Positions 11,789 through 22,800 of a stretch of DNA of 64,000 nucleotides are shown in pieces. The notes beneath the pieces were generated by a model that saw only the letters and a program-made list of their open reading frames with translations, had not been told where the DNA came from and did no database searches. The position numbers were made by a program, and so were the translations under genes. Position 1 is the first letter of the stretch. Each line of letters starts with the position of its first letter. Origin of the DNA: Apostichopus japonicus (taxonomy: Eukaryota > Echinodermata > Holothuroidea > Aspidochirotida > Stichopodidae); contig NC_092575.1 of the NCBI RefSeq assembly GCF_037975245.1, positions 24,725,841-24,789,840 on the forward strand. The letters are read 5' to 3'.

Positions 11789-14262
11789 ATGGCACAAAGT
11801 TTGCGGACATTATCCGCTCTATTACTCCTATCTCTCCTCGCAGCTTGCGAAGGATACCTTGTTAAAGTTGACGCCCATGCAGAGGAATGCTTTTCGGAAG
11901 AGTTGACGAGCGGAACGACATTTTCACTTACATTTGAAGTAGCGGAAGGTGGTTTCCTTGACATTGATGTTTCGGTAATGTACATGTGGCACATTGTAAT
12001 ACAAGATACCAGTTCCACGAATTGGAACCCAAGCAGACACACGCTTTACAAATATTATATGAAAATATGCTGACTTATAGTTATATTGCTGTTATACGAA
12101 AACAAAAATATGAATGCACTGAAGTGAACCGTTTGTTAATCATACTAGTTATTCAGCTCCCATGCATATAATAAGCTGTAGACCTAGATATTCTTCGAAG
12201 TTCTGTATATGAAGCAAAAGAGGGATGAATTTTAAGGAGGGAGAAGAATATCTTTCACAGTGATTACAGAATGTGAGCATGTACCTACACGGTATACGTG
12301 GACTCAATTAAAAGTGTTACTTTATTTAGTGGAATACTTTTGAAGCTTTCTGAAAGTAAACAAATTAATTGATTTTCAATTAGGCTTGGTTTGAATTTTT
12401 TGTTAATAAATGTTGTAATATGCAGTCACTTAATGTAAATTTCATTGCAGTTTGATAGTTAATCCTTATCGTTTGGAACATAATTTTCTGTGAAAGTTAA
12501 ATTCTTCTGCTGTACAACATTTTAAGGTTCCTGTTAACTGTACCACTCCAATATCACTGTACAGCCCTTTTTTTTATAACCAGTTTGTAGATAACTGTTT
12601 AGCAGTATCTGTAGAATTGCTTCAAAATATTTGTGTGTTCAACATATGACATTGTGATTGGCTTTGTACTTGTTTTCAGATTATTGGACCCAATGAAGAA
12701 GCCATATATAGTGGAGGGAGAGAATCAAATGGAAAGTACACCTTTGCAGCTAGCATCAGCGGCAAACATAAATACTGCTTCAGTAATAAAATGTCCAGTA
12801 TGACACCTAAAATAGTAATGTTTTCAATGGATATTGGAGATGCCCCTAAAGACGGCATTGAAGATACCCAAGGTATTGATATGTTTCAATTTTCCAATCT
12901 GTTTGTGATCAGTTCTCTCGGCTGATCGAGATGCTTATATCCTCATATCATTCGTTATCCTCAACTATGTTTCCCTTCCCATAAGAATTGAGGTTTTGCT
13001 TTAATCTACTGTGTTATTTCGTTACCTAATTACTTGCCCATTTCTAATAGTCAGAATGTTACAGTGTCTGGAGAGTCTGTTCACCTGACAACGACATCGA
13101 TCTCATTACCACAAAAAACAATTCTGGTCCAAGTTTGCTTGATAGCTTCCAAGTTTTGAGTTATCACAGGATAAGTTTGCTTGATAGCTTTTTTTACTTA
13201 GGACACTCCAAGTCCAAACCAAGAAGTATCTTTCTCCAGATGGGTTTCTTTGTTGCACTACTCAAGCAAGAAATTTGGACGAAAGATTTATGGACTGTTG
13301 TCAGTATCTGCTGGGAATAACTGATTCGGTAAAGCATCCCAAAATGCAATGCAAAATGGTCAAATTACTATATGAGTTTAAAGAGGCATATCAGTGTTGA
13401 ACAGGGTACCATAGTATTTCATATGTGACAAAATTCAAAACCTTCAAAAAACTGCGAGAACACTAAATTGTTCACTAGTCTGCATTGATTGGTAATTTTT
13501 CTTTTCTTAGTTTACATAATACTGCATGACAACTTTTGGTATAATTTTTCTATAGCATAAAGGATTTATACCTACCACAGAGCAACTGCTTTAAGGGAAA
13601 TATGACACATTGAATTGCTTTGTGAATTGTTTTGCAGAGGATCACAACAACCTGGAAAAAATGATCAACCAATTATCGACAGGTTTGACTGGCATCAAGC
13701 ACGAACAGGAATACATGGAAGTCAGGGAGAGAGTCCACAGAGCAAGTAAGTATTCAACTCAAGTCAGACTTAGTTGCTATTTTTTGTAGGTACTTAAAGT
13801 TCATCTAAATTGACTTTTGAAGTCAGCCAGCAAGGCCAACATTATCATCTCATTACTAAAATATAAAATATAAAGATCTATTTTTCTGCCAGTCCTGCAG
13901 TGCTATGCCAACAAGCTCATTTTTGAAAAGATTATTCTCAAAGAAGTATCATGCAAACAAAATTCATCAGTGCAAATTGAAGATCAGTGAGTAAAGAGAG
14001 AAAACAATATTACATAGTGAGTGTGCAGTTTTGCAAAATAAGGATGTGATATTTGTTTAGCAGTCGTCGCTCATATTTATAATTGTGAATCAATCTTACA
14101 CTCGTAATCATCACCGATATCTCTGTCCATTCCACAGTTAACGATAGTACCAACTCCAGGGTCGTGCTGTGGTCGTTCTTCGAGAGTCTCATATTGGTGG
14201 CCATGACATTAGGTCAAGTTTATTATCTCAAAAGGTTCTTTGAAGTGAGGCGGGTTGTTTAA
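11789..14262 (+). CDS. TMED2: TMED2, p24 family cargo receptor (4 coding exons)
   Basis: Coding exons are 11789-11974, 12680-12872, 13638-13745 and 14138-14262; phases match and give 203 residues, against 201 in human TMED2. p24 proteins cycle between ER and cis-Golgi in COPII/COPI vesicles and help select cargo such as GPI-anchored proteins. In order: signal peptide (about 1-22), GOLD domain beginning [13 protein letters not shown] with the conserved disulfide pair C34 and C95, a coiled coil, the stretch [16 protein letters not shown], one membrane span (about 171-193) and a short cytosolic tail ending [10 protein letters not shown], with the FF and basic residues used for COPII and COPI binding. 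The chosen ATG directly precedes a typical signal peptide; an in-frame ATG at 11768 would add seven residues. The family call is secure, and the match to the TMED2 subfamily is very close. Confidence 0.97.
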
Positions 14263-14784
14263 GATTGATAAAATATTTAGTGTATTTCAGTCATCCGAGT
14301 AGCAGTTTATTCACCAAACATACTTGCACCATATGAGGCAGTCACTTGAATGTGACACACTGTGTGATGATTTCATTGCAGCAAGGTATTGCTCTAAACT
14401 ACACAGCCCACAATAAACTGGCTCAGGGTGTGTACTTCCAGTCAACTTAGAAGTCTTGTGTGTTTTCAAAACGATATTCCTCTTCTCGTAATCGGACGAC
14501 AAGAATTGAAAAACGCCTCTGCATTTAAACACACTTAGTATGAGTAAAACAACACCAGTACGTGTACAAGTAGAAATCCCCCTTGGTATTACTATGAGTA
14601 CAGGCTCTTAGCATGAGTACTTAATTTTGCTCTGAGTTACTCTATACTGTACTTGATGTACAAAATGCACAGAGTGTGACTACCAGTTAGTACAAAGCAT
14701 AAGAAGATCCTTGAGAGTTTGTATGTGAGGTGAAAGGGTTATTTTTCAATTCTTCATGATGAACTTATGAAGTGTAATATCTTG

Positions 14785-14790
14785 AATAAA
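14785..14790 (+). terminator. Candidate TMED2 poly(A) signal
   Basis: AATAAA lies about 520 bases after the TMED2 stop codon. It is the first good hexamer I see downstream, implying a 3' UTR of about 0.55 kb. Confidence 0.4.
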
Positions 14791-14799
14791 CAGTTAAGC

Positions 14800-17557
14800 T
14801 ATATACCAAACTCGTGACATTTCACTTCAAGTAAAAATGATAAAGAATGCTACAAATTTTCTTTGTGTAAAATATATGCATTTTAATAATCCTGCTGTAC
14901 AATTTACAAATGCATTACTTTGGATGAGTGAGGCACCAAGTTGGGACAATTTTTTTTTTCTATACTGTTCTGACATGTCCCGCTTCAGAGCACCCATAGT
15001 GTCAGTATGAGCAGGTATGAATATCATGTTTCTATCAAATTAAGGTCCGGAACTATTCATTCTGTCAATATGAGGGCTTTGATGCATGACATGGGAGGAC
15101 AGTTTAGAGAGGTGTTAGCATTAGGAAATTGTCCCAACTGACTGGGTGAAGGCTCTGTTATATGCTACCTTTTGACCTTTAGTTGAATTTTGTTTTTTCA
15201 TCTTTGGCTGTAAAAAGAAATTGTTTGCTTTTAATGAGTGTGCAGATTAATACTGTATAGCAGAATGTAAAGCCTATGTCAAAGGTCAAGACTGTAATAA
15301 ACACTGCAGATGATGTCGACAAAATTACACAGGAAATTGTACAAACATTATCATACAATATGTCAAACTTTAGGTTACTGAATTGTGCAACAATCAATTT
15401 GAGTTTATTACTCTATAATTACTGTAGCAGGGCTTTTTAACTCATTTTCAATGAAGGCCATAGAGAAAAATCTCACTGTACCTAGATTGAGCAATTCCCC
15501 ATCGAGATCGGTCCAATAGTGGTACTCAAGTCTTCGGTCTGAAGTCCTTGCTTACACGATTTGTCTAAGATTGTGGGCCAATTTTTTTTCTGTGGACTGA
15601 ATTGAAATCTTTCAGCTGCATTTGGTCTTCATACAACCAGTTGAGAACCCTGGCTCGGTGGGTAAAGAACTCCACACAAAAAAAAAAAAAAACTTAAAAA
15701 AAAAGTAATATCACAATTGGTTATATTGGATTGATAAAGTAATGACTTGTTAGAGAATAGCTAACTATTAAAGTTGTTAGAATTTATGAGTCTTTTTGGT
15801 TCTAAGAGTGAGAGGTTTGTGATGGGTATTTCTTGAGCTTCTAGGTGTTGTTGTAATTAGGATGCTTTTGTTTTAATGCTATATCAAATGTGCCTCATTG
15901 TGGATTACACACAATTGTATTTGTGTAAATCGATTTATCTTTTTAATTGTTTTTGTGTTGTTGTTGCTATGTTGTTAAATAAGGTGATGTTTGGGTGTGG
16001 GGGGGGGGGAGGTGGGGGTGGGGATCTTTGGTTGAGGAGTATTACAATAGCATGTTTTTAGGGGTGGTTTGTGTGTTTCAACTTGTTGATAAAAAAGAAC
16101 AGAATAAACAATTTTTATGCAATCTAAAAGATTTTTTCTTTTGGGTAAATCTATGTTTGTTTTGGTATGATGGGTTTCTCTCTGTAATAATTTCTTAAAT
16201 AAATATCACCTCTTAAAGAGGAAACATATCTATTTGCTATTGTCTCCTTATTATGAGATAAATCTGGAGGAAGGTTTTGGAGAGGAAGGTGTGGTGTGGA
16301 TGTTAGCTTGACTACGACTATTAGTTTATATTTAATGACCTATCAAATTCTCACCTATGCGTAGTTTGCAGCCACATTAGCATACCAAATGTCCAAATGG
16401 TCTCTCTCAACAGTTTTGCAAGGATCTTAGCATTGGTTTTTATACATCTAGACAAGTTAAAGGGGGGGGGGAGCTGGGGGAGGGAAGGTGGGGGGGGAGG
16501 TGGGAGGAAGTTGGATTATTATTTTACTTTGGCGTTATTTGTTAGTCACTGGAAACATCCTGGAATTGCTATACAAAGCCAGTATCATAGATCAAGAAAT
16601 TGGTGTGTTGGAGAGTGGGGGGGGGGTGGGGTGGGGGCTTGGGATGGAAATTTTGCTATGTCTTGAAGGGTAATCATGAGGGGGAGGCAAGATGAATTAT
16701 TCAAAGGTCTTTGACTATGAATTTGCTCTTTTCTGCAACATTTAAACATTTTTGTGTAAAACTTCAGCATGTATGAATTTGTAAAGTATGCCTGCTCTCC
16801 AAACAATCTGATTTTTATTGTTGAAGAGGTCAGTGTTTAAGTCCAGGCTATAGTAGGACAATAGTTTGAGAATGAAAGATATAAGATATAAAAATACACA
16901 ATTGTTTACTGTGTGACAACTAGGCTTGTGAGCAACATGCAGTTCAAACACTAAACAATTATGGAAAGGGTGTCCTGAAAAAAAGAGCCAATTTGCTCAT
17001 GCAGGGCACCGAAATATAAACACAGGGCCACTGAAATCATGTGCCCTAGCCCTGTCAATTTTGGGGAAACGTTCGGTGCAATAAAAGTGATATTCCAGCT
17101 TTTTCTGCATACCTGCCAGCTATAATGGCTTTGACAACAAGTTTTGTGATTTAATGCATGAGTGATCTCACGGTGGTTTTTCCAAATCTCGTGCAAAACT
17201 CTTTAAGCTTTAGAATGTTAAAATGAGTTTGATTTGGATTTAGAATATTTTGTAAAGTCTCCAGGCTTTAAGCACTAAGTTCATACTTTAAACCCTCAAG
17301 GTTTACATCTATGGAGGGTTGGCAGATCTGAATGGCATATTTTGTACAGTTAGGGGGGACAGTTGCCAGATTTCATGTAGACTACTGTCCCAAGAATTTT
17401 CCCGGATTTCTTGTACTGGAATATGACCTTTGGACATTTCAAGTGTACCAGAACTTTTTCCAATTTCCTTAAAATAGCCATGAATAATTTAAAGTTAGAC
17501 AAATGTTTATGGATTCATTATATGGTCATATTCCTTAAAATAGAACCACCTTTAAAG
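14800..17557. other. Intergenic with G-run clusters
   Basis: No gene is recognised. The plus strand carries long G-tracts at 15998-16025, 16461-16510 and 16616-16640, each with at least four runs of three or more G. Frames across them (for example 16397-16666) read as glycine/tryptophan strings produced by the G-runs and are not real proteins. Confidence 0.6.
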
Positions 17558-18106
17558 CATACCTGTCAACTCTCCCGGTTTAACCGGGAGACTCCCGGTT
17601 TTTACCCGAATCTCCCGGCCTCCCGGTTTCATATTCTATTCTCCCGGTTTTTGTTATGTTCTACACTTGCGACATTTCTGAAAATAGCCAACAATTAGTC
17701 CTATGCTTAGTAATTCCCCACAGTAACGCTGAACAGAGAAGGCTATTCAGTGTAGTTTGCAAGAACAAGACAGACAGTCGGTCAAGTCTCAAGCTTGATG
17801 GGACTCTATCTAGCATACTAGCCATGAAGTCACAGTACCCAGAGTCCACTGTTCCCTGTTTCAAATGGAAGCCTACTAAAGAAACCCTGTATAGAAAGCG
17901 AAGCAAGCTGCTGTAAACTACAACAAGAAACACTCATGATTCTCTCACTGTATTGCATAAGTAGACTATACTTATATAGAAGTATTTATATCATTTCAGT
18001 TGAAAATTACCAACCTCCCTATTTTCCCCTTGTTCTCCCTATTTTTTTGCCCTGAAAAATATTATTCTCCCTATTTTAATTGGGGTCAAACAGGTTGACA
18101 GGTCTG
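17558..18106 (+). mobile_element. hAT-type transposon relic
   Basis: The left end CATACCTGTCAACT and the right end (read inverted, CAGACCTGTCAACC) are imperfect inverted repeats. The flanks ctttaaag and cttaaagg resemble a decayed 8 bp target duplication, the size used by hAT elements. The interior keeps only the C-terminal end of a transposase-like frame (separate entry). At 549 bp this is an internally deleted copy. Confidence 0.6.
17656..17916 (+). pseudogene. hAT transposase C-terminal dimerisation fragment
   Basis: The frame contains VLCLVIPHSNAEQRRLFSVV, then KTDSRSSLKLDGTLSSIL and FKWKPTKETL before a stop. The order 'IPhSnAe-eR-FS ... t-R-sL' is the hallmark of the hAT family C-terminal dimerisation (hATC) domain. 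The catalytic core upstream is missing, so this is a remnant. It could have been captured by a host transcript, but no adjoining exon is evident. Confidence 0.65.
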
Positions 18107-18480
18107 CTTAAAGGTATGCTGTATTGGCCCCAAATATGCTAGATATTCAAATATGGTCACCTTTGGTCAAAATCCTTCAACTGTTTTTATTACAACCTTC
18201 AAGGAAACTTTCCTCACTGGGACATTCAGTCATCTTGTGTGTTCCTTAAATATGTCTGAGAACAATTTGGAGATTAAAGACCTCCATGAAAGTACCTTTG
18301 AATACTATCCATAGGCTATATGTTGATCATGTATCAAAGCAGGTTATAAAAGCAGAAATACATGATTCAAAATCAGCTAGAACAAGCAGAGATCATCTGC
18401 CATGTGAAATAGTTTCATTTTATGTGAAATATTAATACTCCAAGGCCTATTCATATGCAGAGCCTGATTAAGAGTTCATA
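18107..18480. other. Intergenic, no feature seen
   Basis: AT-rich spacer between the hAT relic and the CpG-richer upstream region of the RILPL1 gene. No coding or repeat structure was recognised. Confidence 0.5.
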
Positions 18481-18836
18481 GGTTGCGGTTCCAAAATAAA
18501 AAAGGACCTTCACCCACTTTGTCCAACTGTCGCATGTCGAAGTCTAATGACCGGTGGCGTGCCATACGAAGATTTCGTCTAGCCCGTTTATCGGCTAAAA
18601 TGGTCAAAACATAGAAATACGTACAGAATGTCAGCTGACTTCACGGTTGTTGTGTAGCCTCGTAGTACTAGTAGTACGAACACCACCCAGTCAGTAATAG
18701 TACACTCAATAATACCGGTTGCGTTCGTGAAGTGTCAGTATCAAACACGCACAGACCGGCAAACAGCCGCAAAATGTTGGACAAGTTCGACTGAGAAAAC
18801 GAGGGTATTAATGTATGTCATCCCGTCGATCATTGA
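18481..18836 (+). promoter_or_regulatory. Probable RILPL1 promoter and 5' non-coding exon
   Basis: CpG content rises sharply from about 18530 to 18830, followed by a consensus donor, cattga|GTAAGT, at 18837. The first coding exon has a good acceptor (ttttctgtgatag, exon from 19865) and its ATG only 26 bases later, so a spliced leader exon is expected. An upstream mini-ORF, MLDKFD, lies at 18774-18794. The transcription start is not determinable. Confidence 0.5.
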
Positions 18837-19115
18837 GTAAGTATTGAAAAAAATATGTTATCACAATATCAGTTGCCGATCAAATGAGTAATAGGGGTGG
18901 GTAGGTTAGGCCTAGTCTAACAATAATCGTATAGGGTTTTTGCTACTACATTAGCCTACATTGACGCACGCCCCTCTACATTAATTTTGTTATGTGCTAC
19001 AACATGAAGATAATACATCAGCCTAAGTGGGTCAATAACATCAGTAAGTCACTGGAACGGTGTAATCATGTTTAAAGATAGCCATATCCTGTGAGTTTAT
19101 TAAAGTTGGTACTAA

Positions 19116-19348
19116 TTTAGAATCCGTACCATCCGATATTTTTTATTTTATTTTTTTTTTATTAACTTTATTCGTAACCAGGGGTCCTGTCACTGGTAAA
19201 CCAGTGTTCTCCCCAGGATCCCTGCACATATAAAACATACAAAATATAACAAACAGAACACAGATATCCGACAAGCCGGTGCGATTATACAGTTGTTCTT
19301 CGGCCGATTCGAAGTCAGCTTGCACATTCATATGGTACGGATTCTAAA
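19116..19348. repeat. Inverted-repeat-bounded insert with LINE-like tail
   Basis: A perfect 17 bp inverted repeat, tttagaatccgtaccat at 19116-19132 and its complement at 19332-19348, bounds a 199 bp interior. The interior begins with an A/T-rich tract that, on the minus strand, would be an A-rich 3' tail preceded by 'acccctggttacgaataaa'. It may be a retroposed fragment or a fold-back element within RILPL1 intron 1. Confidence 0.45.
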
Positions 19349-19890
19349 GTCAGGCCTTAAAGTTTTAAAATCTTAGAATAAAGTGCAAAGCCTAACAGTT
19401 GTTGGTCAGTTTTAAATATGCAAATACATGTCAGGCCTCAGTTACTGTTCATGTGTTTTGGCTAATTAGTAATCATAATGAGGTAATAATTTACTGATCA
19501 TGACTTGTTTAGTATCCCTATGAATTTTCAGCATAATAAAATACTGATAGTTTCTGTTTCTTTTGTGTACAATATATGCATTTGTTCACCATTTCATGCT
19601 CTAAAATTGAAACAATTTCTTCAGTTTTCAAAAATTTCACAACATGATGATGTAGTACTACGCTTTATCTTTTCTAGAATATTAACTTTCTCCCAAGGGT
19701 CTCACGTGATAAGAATAAGAAGTTACAAGCCTGCAACTTTCAAAAACTGTAAAGTGTGAAGGGATTCTGTGTATGAAATTTTGGATGTAAGCCGGAATAC
19801 TTGACCTGATGCAGAATGTAAACCAAGTAGATTTTGGAGAAATCTTTTCGATTTTCTGTGATAGAACATTTTGAAGACACATCTTACAAA

Positions 19891-22800
19891 ATGTCTGAGA
19901 GGACAACTGAAGGTGTTCCTGCACTGAATGTTTATCAAGTTGCTGCCGATATCGGGAAAGACTTTGAAGGTTTGATTGAGAAATTTGGAAGCGATGGTTT
20001 CCGGGATATAATGCCCAAAATTATTAAGAGTCTTGAACATTTGGAGGAATCAGTTAAAAATGCCGAAACACTTCGTGAAAATGTCTGCAACTTGGAAGAA
20101 CAACTACACAGATTGGAGAAAGAATCTGAGCAAAAGGAGAAAGAAAACATCCAGTTGATTCAGGTTAGTGTAAAACAGATGTTATTGTGGTAATCCATTG
20201 TTTGATCAATGAATGTACAGTATCAAAAAAAGGCTGGATTTTTACTTTCTTGGGACCCAAAACAGGCTGTTAAGCAACCTAGGCAGCCATTGTACAGTAT
20301 TTAAATTGTAATTCAGATGAACAGTAAAATAATAATCAGTGTGTATGGAGTTTTCATGTATATTAACAGTGTGGGACATCATATAGATCTATTCATTGCT
20401 GTGTATTGATGTATAATTTGCTATATGTACAGCAGTACAGTAATTTTATGAAGATGGTTTTTAATATTTAAATCTACTGGGTCACAGTTTTCAAACAGTT
20501 TAACCTTTCCCTACCCCACCCCTTTTCCTTTCCCTTTCCCTTTCCCTTCCCCTACCCCTCCCCCATTTCTTTTCTTTCTAAGCTTATGTGCCAACTTCTT
20601 CCTCTTCCCCTTCCCTTCCCTTCCTCCTTTCTTTGCCTTCTAATTTTATGTGGGGAGGAGACTGGGCCTGGGTCCACCTGGCCGAAAGGTAAAATGTGAT
20701 CTGGTAGTTAATAACCATCCATTAGAAAATATAGAGGCCATGCATCATATACAGTATGTTTTGCATCTTCTCTGTGATATTAAATAGCCATATTGCCTTT
20801 CAAGAGTTCCATTTGATTGAGTTGTTGTGGTTTGAACTTGTAAATTCATAATATATAGAATTCATCTTTTGTGAAAGCAGAATTCTGCTGTCCGATTTAA
20901 AAAGTTCAATTTGATTTAGTTTGTCATGGTTTGAACTTGTAAATTCATAATATATAGAATTCATCTTTTGTGAAAGCAGAATTCTGCTGTCCGATTAAAT
21001 CACACACAAACTTGATGAATACATATATTTACTCTGGCAACATTTAATCAACCCTTTCAGTGCCTACAGGATTCCAATAACCTTGTTATATTGATGAAGT
21101 CTTTGAAGTATACAAAGATTGAGCATTTAATTAAAGTTTAGCTTATCAAATATTGACATGATGGACACAAGCTTGTTCTGTAAACGTAGCAAACGTCACT
21201 TTCGAGTTTGAGAGGGCCTACCTAGATCATGGACTTGCCTTTCATTTGAAATACATCTGTTTGACTTGCCCCCCTAGAGGGAATGTTTGAAGACAGTGAA
21301 TCATTGCATAAATTTACCCAACAGGAGTTTAATTTTGTCTGGGGTGTGGATGAATAAAGAGGGCAGCCTTTACCTATCTGTTGCTCCCTTGATATTTCAG
21401 ATGCCAAACCTAAATTGTACTATGGTATCATAATTTCAAAGCCTTTTTTGATTGGTTTTGGTTTGACAGGAGGCAGAAGAAGCTGCAGAAAAGAAGAGAG
21501 AGGATGATATATTTTGGATGAAAGAACTCTCTGAGTTACAGAATGAAAACTCTCTTCTCAGGGACCAATTATCAGAGAAGGACGGCATTGCTGTCAAAGA
21601 GAGAGGTTAGTTGCTCTATAATTTGTTGCTATTTGCTTGATTTTTTGTGGTCTGATTTTCTCAGCAACTGCTTTTAAAGTATATACATAGACTGTGTGCA
21701 GACTATGGATAAATGTCTACATTCTCATCAGGTAAGAGATGATTGGAAGAGGAGGGGGAGGGGGGTGGGGGGGTGGGGGATGGAAACTTTATCTTATTTG
21801 TAAACATATTGGTAAGGGCATAATTAGAGGAAATCTTCAATACATCAGTCAAACTTTCTTTCACTAAATAGGACTGTTGGGTGAGGGATCCGAAAGTAAA
21901 ACATTTTCCATAAAAGCATGACAGTACTGGCAATATAACAAAGCTGTACTTAGATTATACATTCCGTACCTCGAGAGTTGTTAAGAGGAGTAATAATAAT
22001 TATAATAAATGCAAATTTATATAGCGCCAATATCCAGAGGAAAACCAATGCTCAGTGGCGCTAGTGCTCAGGGAAGGCAGTCAAAAATAGATGGTTTTGA
22101 GTCTGTTTTTAGAAAATGTTAACGTTGGGTGCCGACTTGATGTGCAGTGGAAGTGAGTTCCAAAGAGTATGTTGGAATTGAAGAAATTTGAACAGAAATA
22201 AAAATAAAAATAATATTTCTACATATGAACAATATTTATAGATCCTGAGTCGGTCGGAGAGAAATTCTTTAATAAATTCACATTTGTTTTTGTCTGTTAA
22301 AAAGCGAAATTGAAACCGAAAGATTAGTTTGAAGCTGCTTTGACGTTTCATTTTACGACTGAGTGAACCTATGAAGTCAGCACACTTTATATGTCGGCAA
22401 ACAATCTTCAGTTTTGTTCATTTCATTTCATTTCATTTCCTCACCAGTCCAAGAACAGGAAGCAGTGAAGGTTCTGATGATCATGAGACAAACCGTTGAC
22501 AAACAACGTAATCAACTGAGAACGTTGGAAAAGGATGCTACCCAAAAAGCTGCAGACATTGATGCTGTAAGGAAACAGAGAAAACAACTATTGCTATAAG
22601 TGAACATTTGTGTAGCCATTGCAGTCATGACAGCCTGTGCTTGGTTTGGATATGTGTGTTGAACATACATTGATATATCACAAAGAAAGAAAGAAATGAC
22701 TAAAGGACATCTGTTTCATGTGGAATGCAGATGTCCGATGCATGTTGAGGTCAAGAAGCCTTGTTGTTATTGGTGGAGTTTCACCCTTTACAAGTCCTTG

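Noticed and set aside
16397-16673. Glycine/tryptophan-rich frames
   Set aside because: Produced by poly-G tracts; no stable coding signature.
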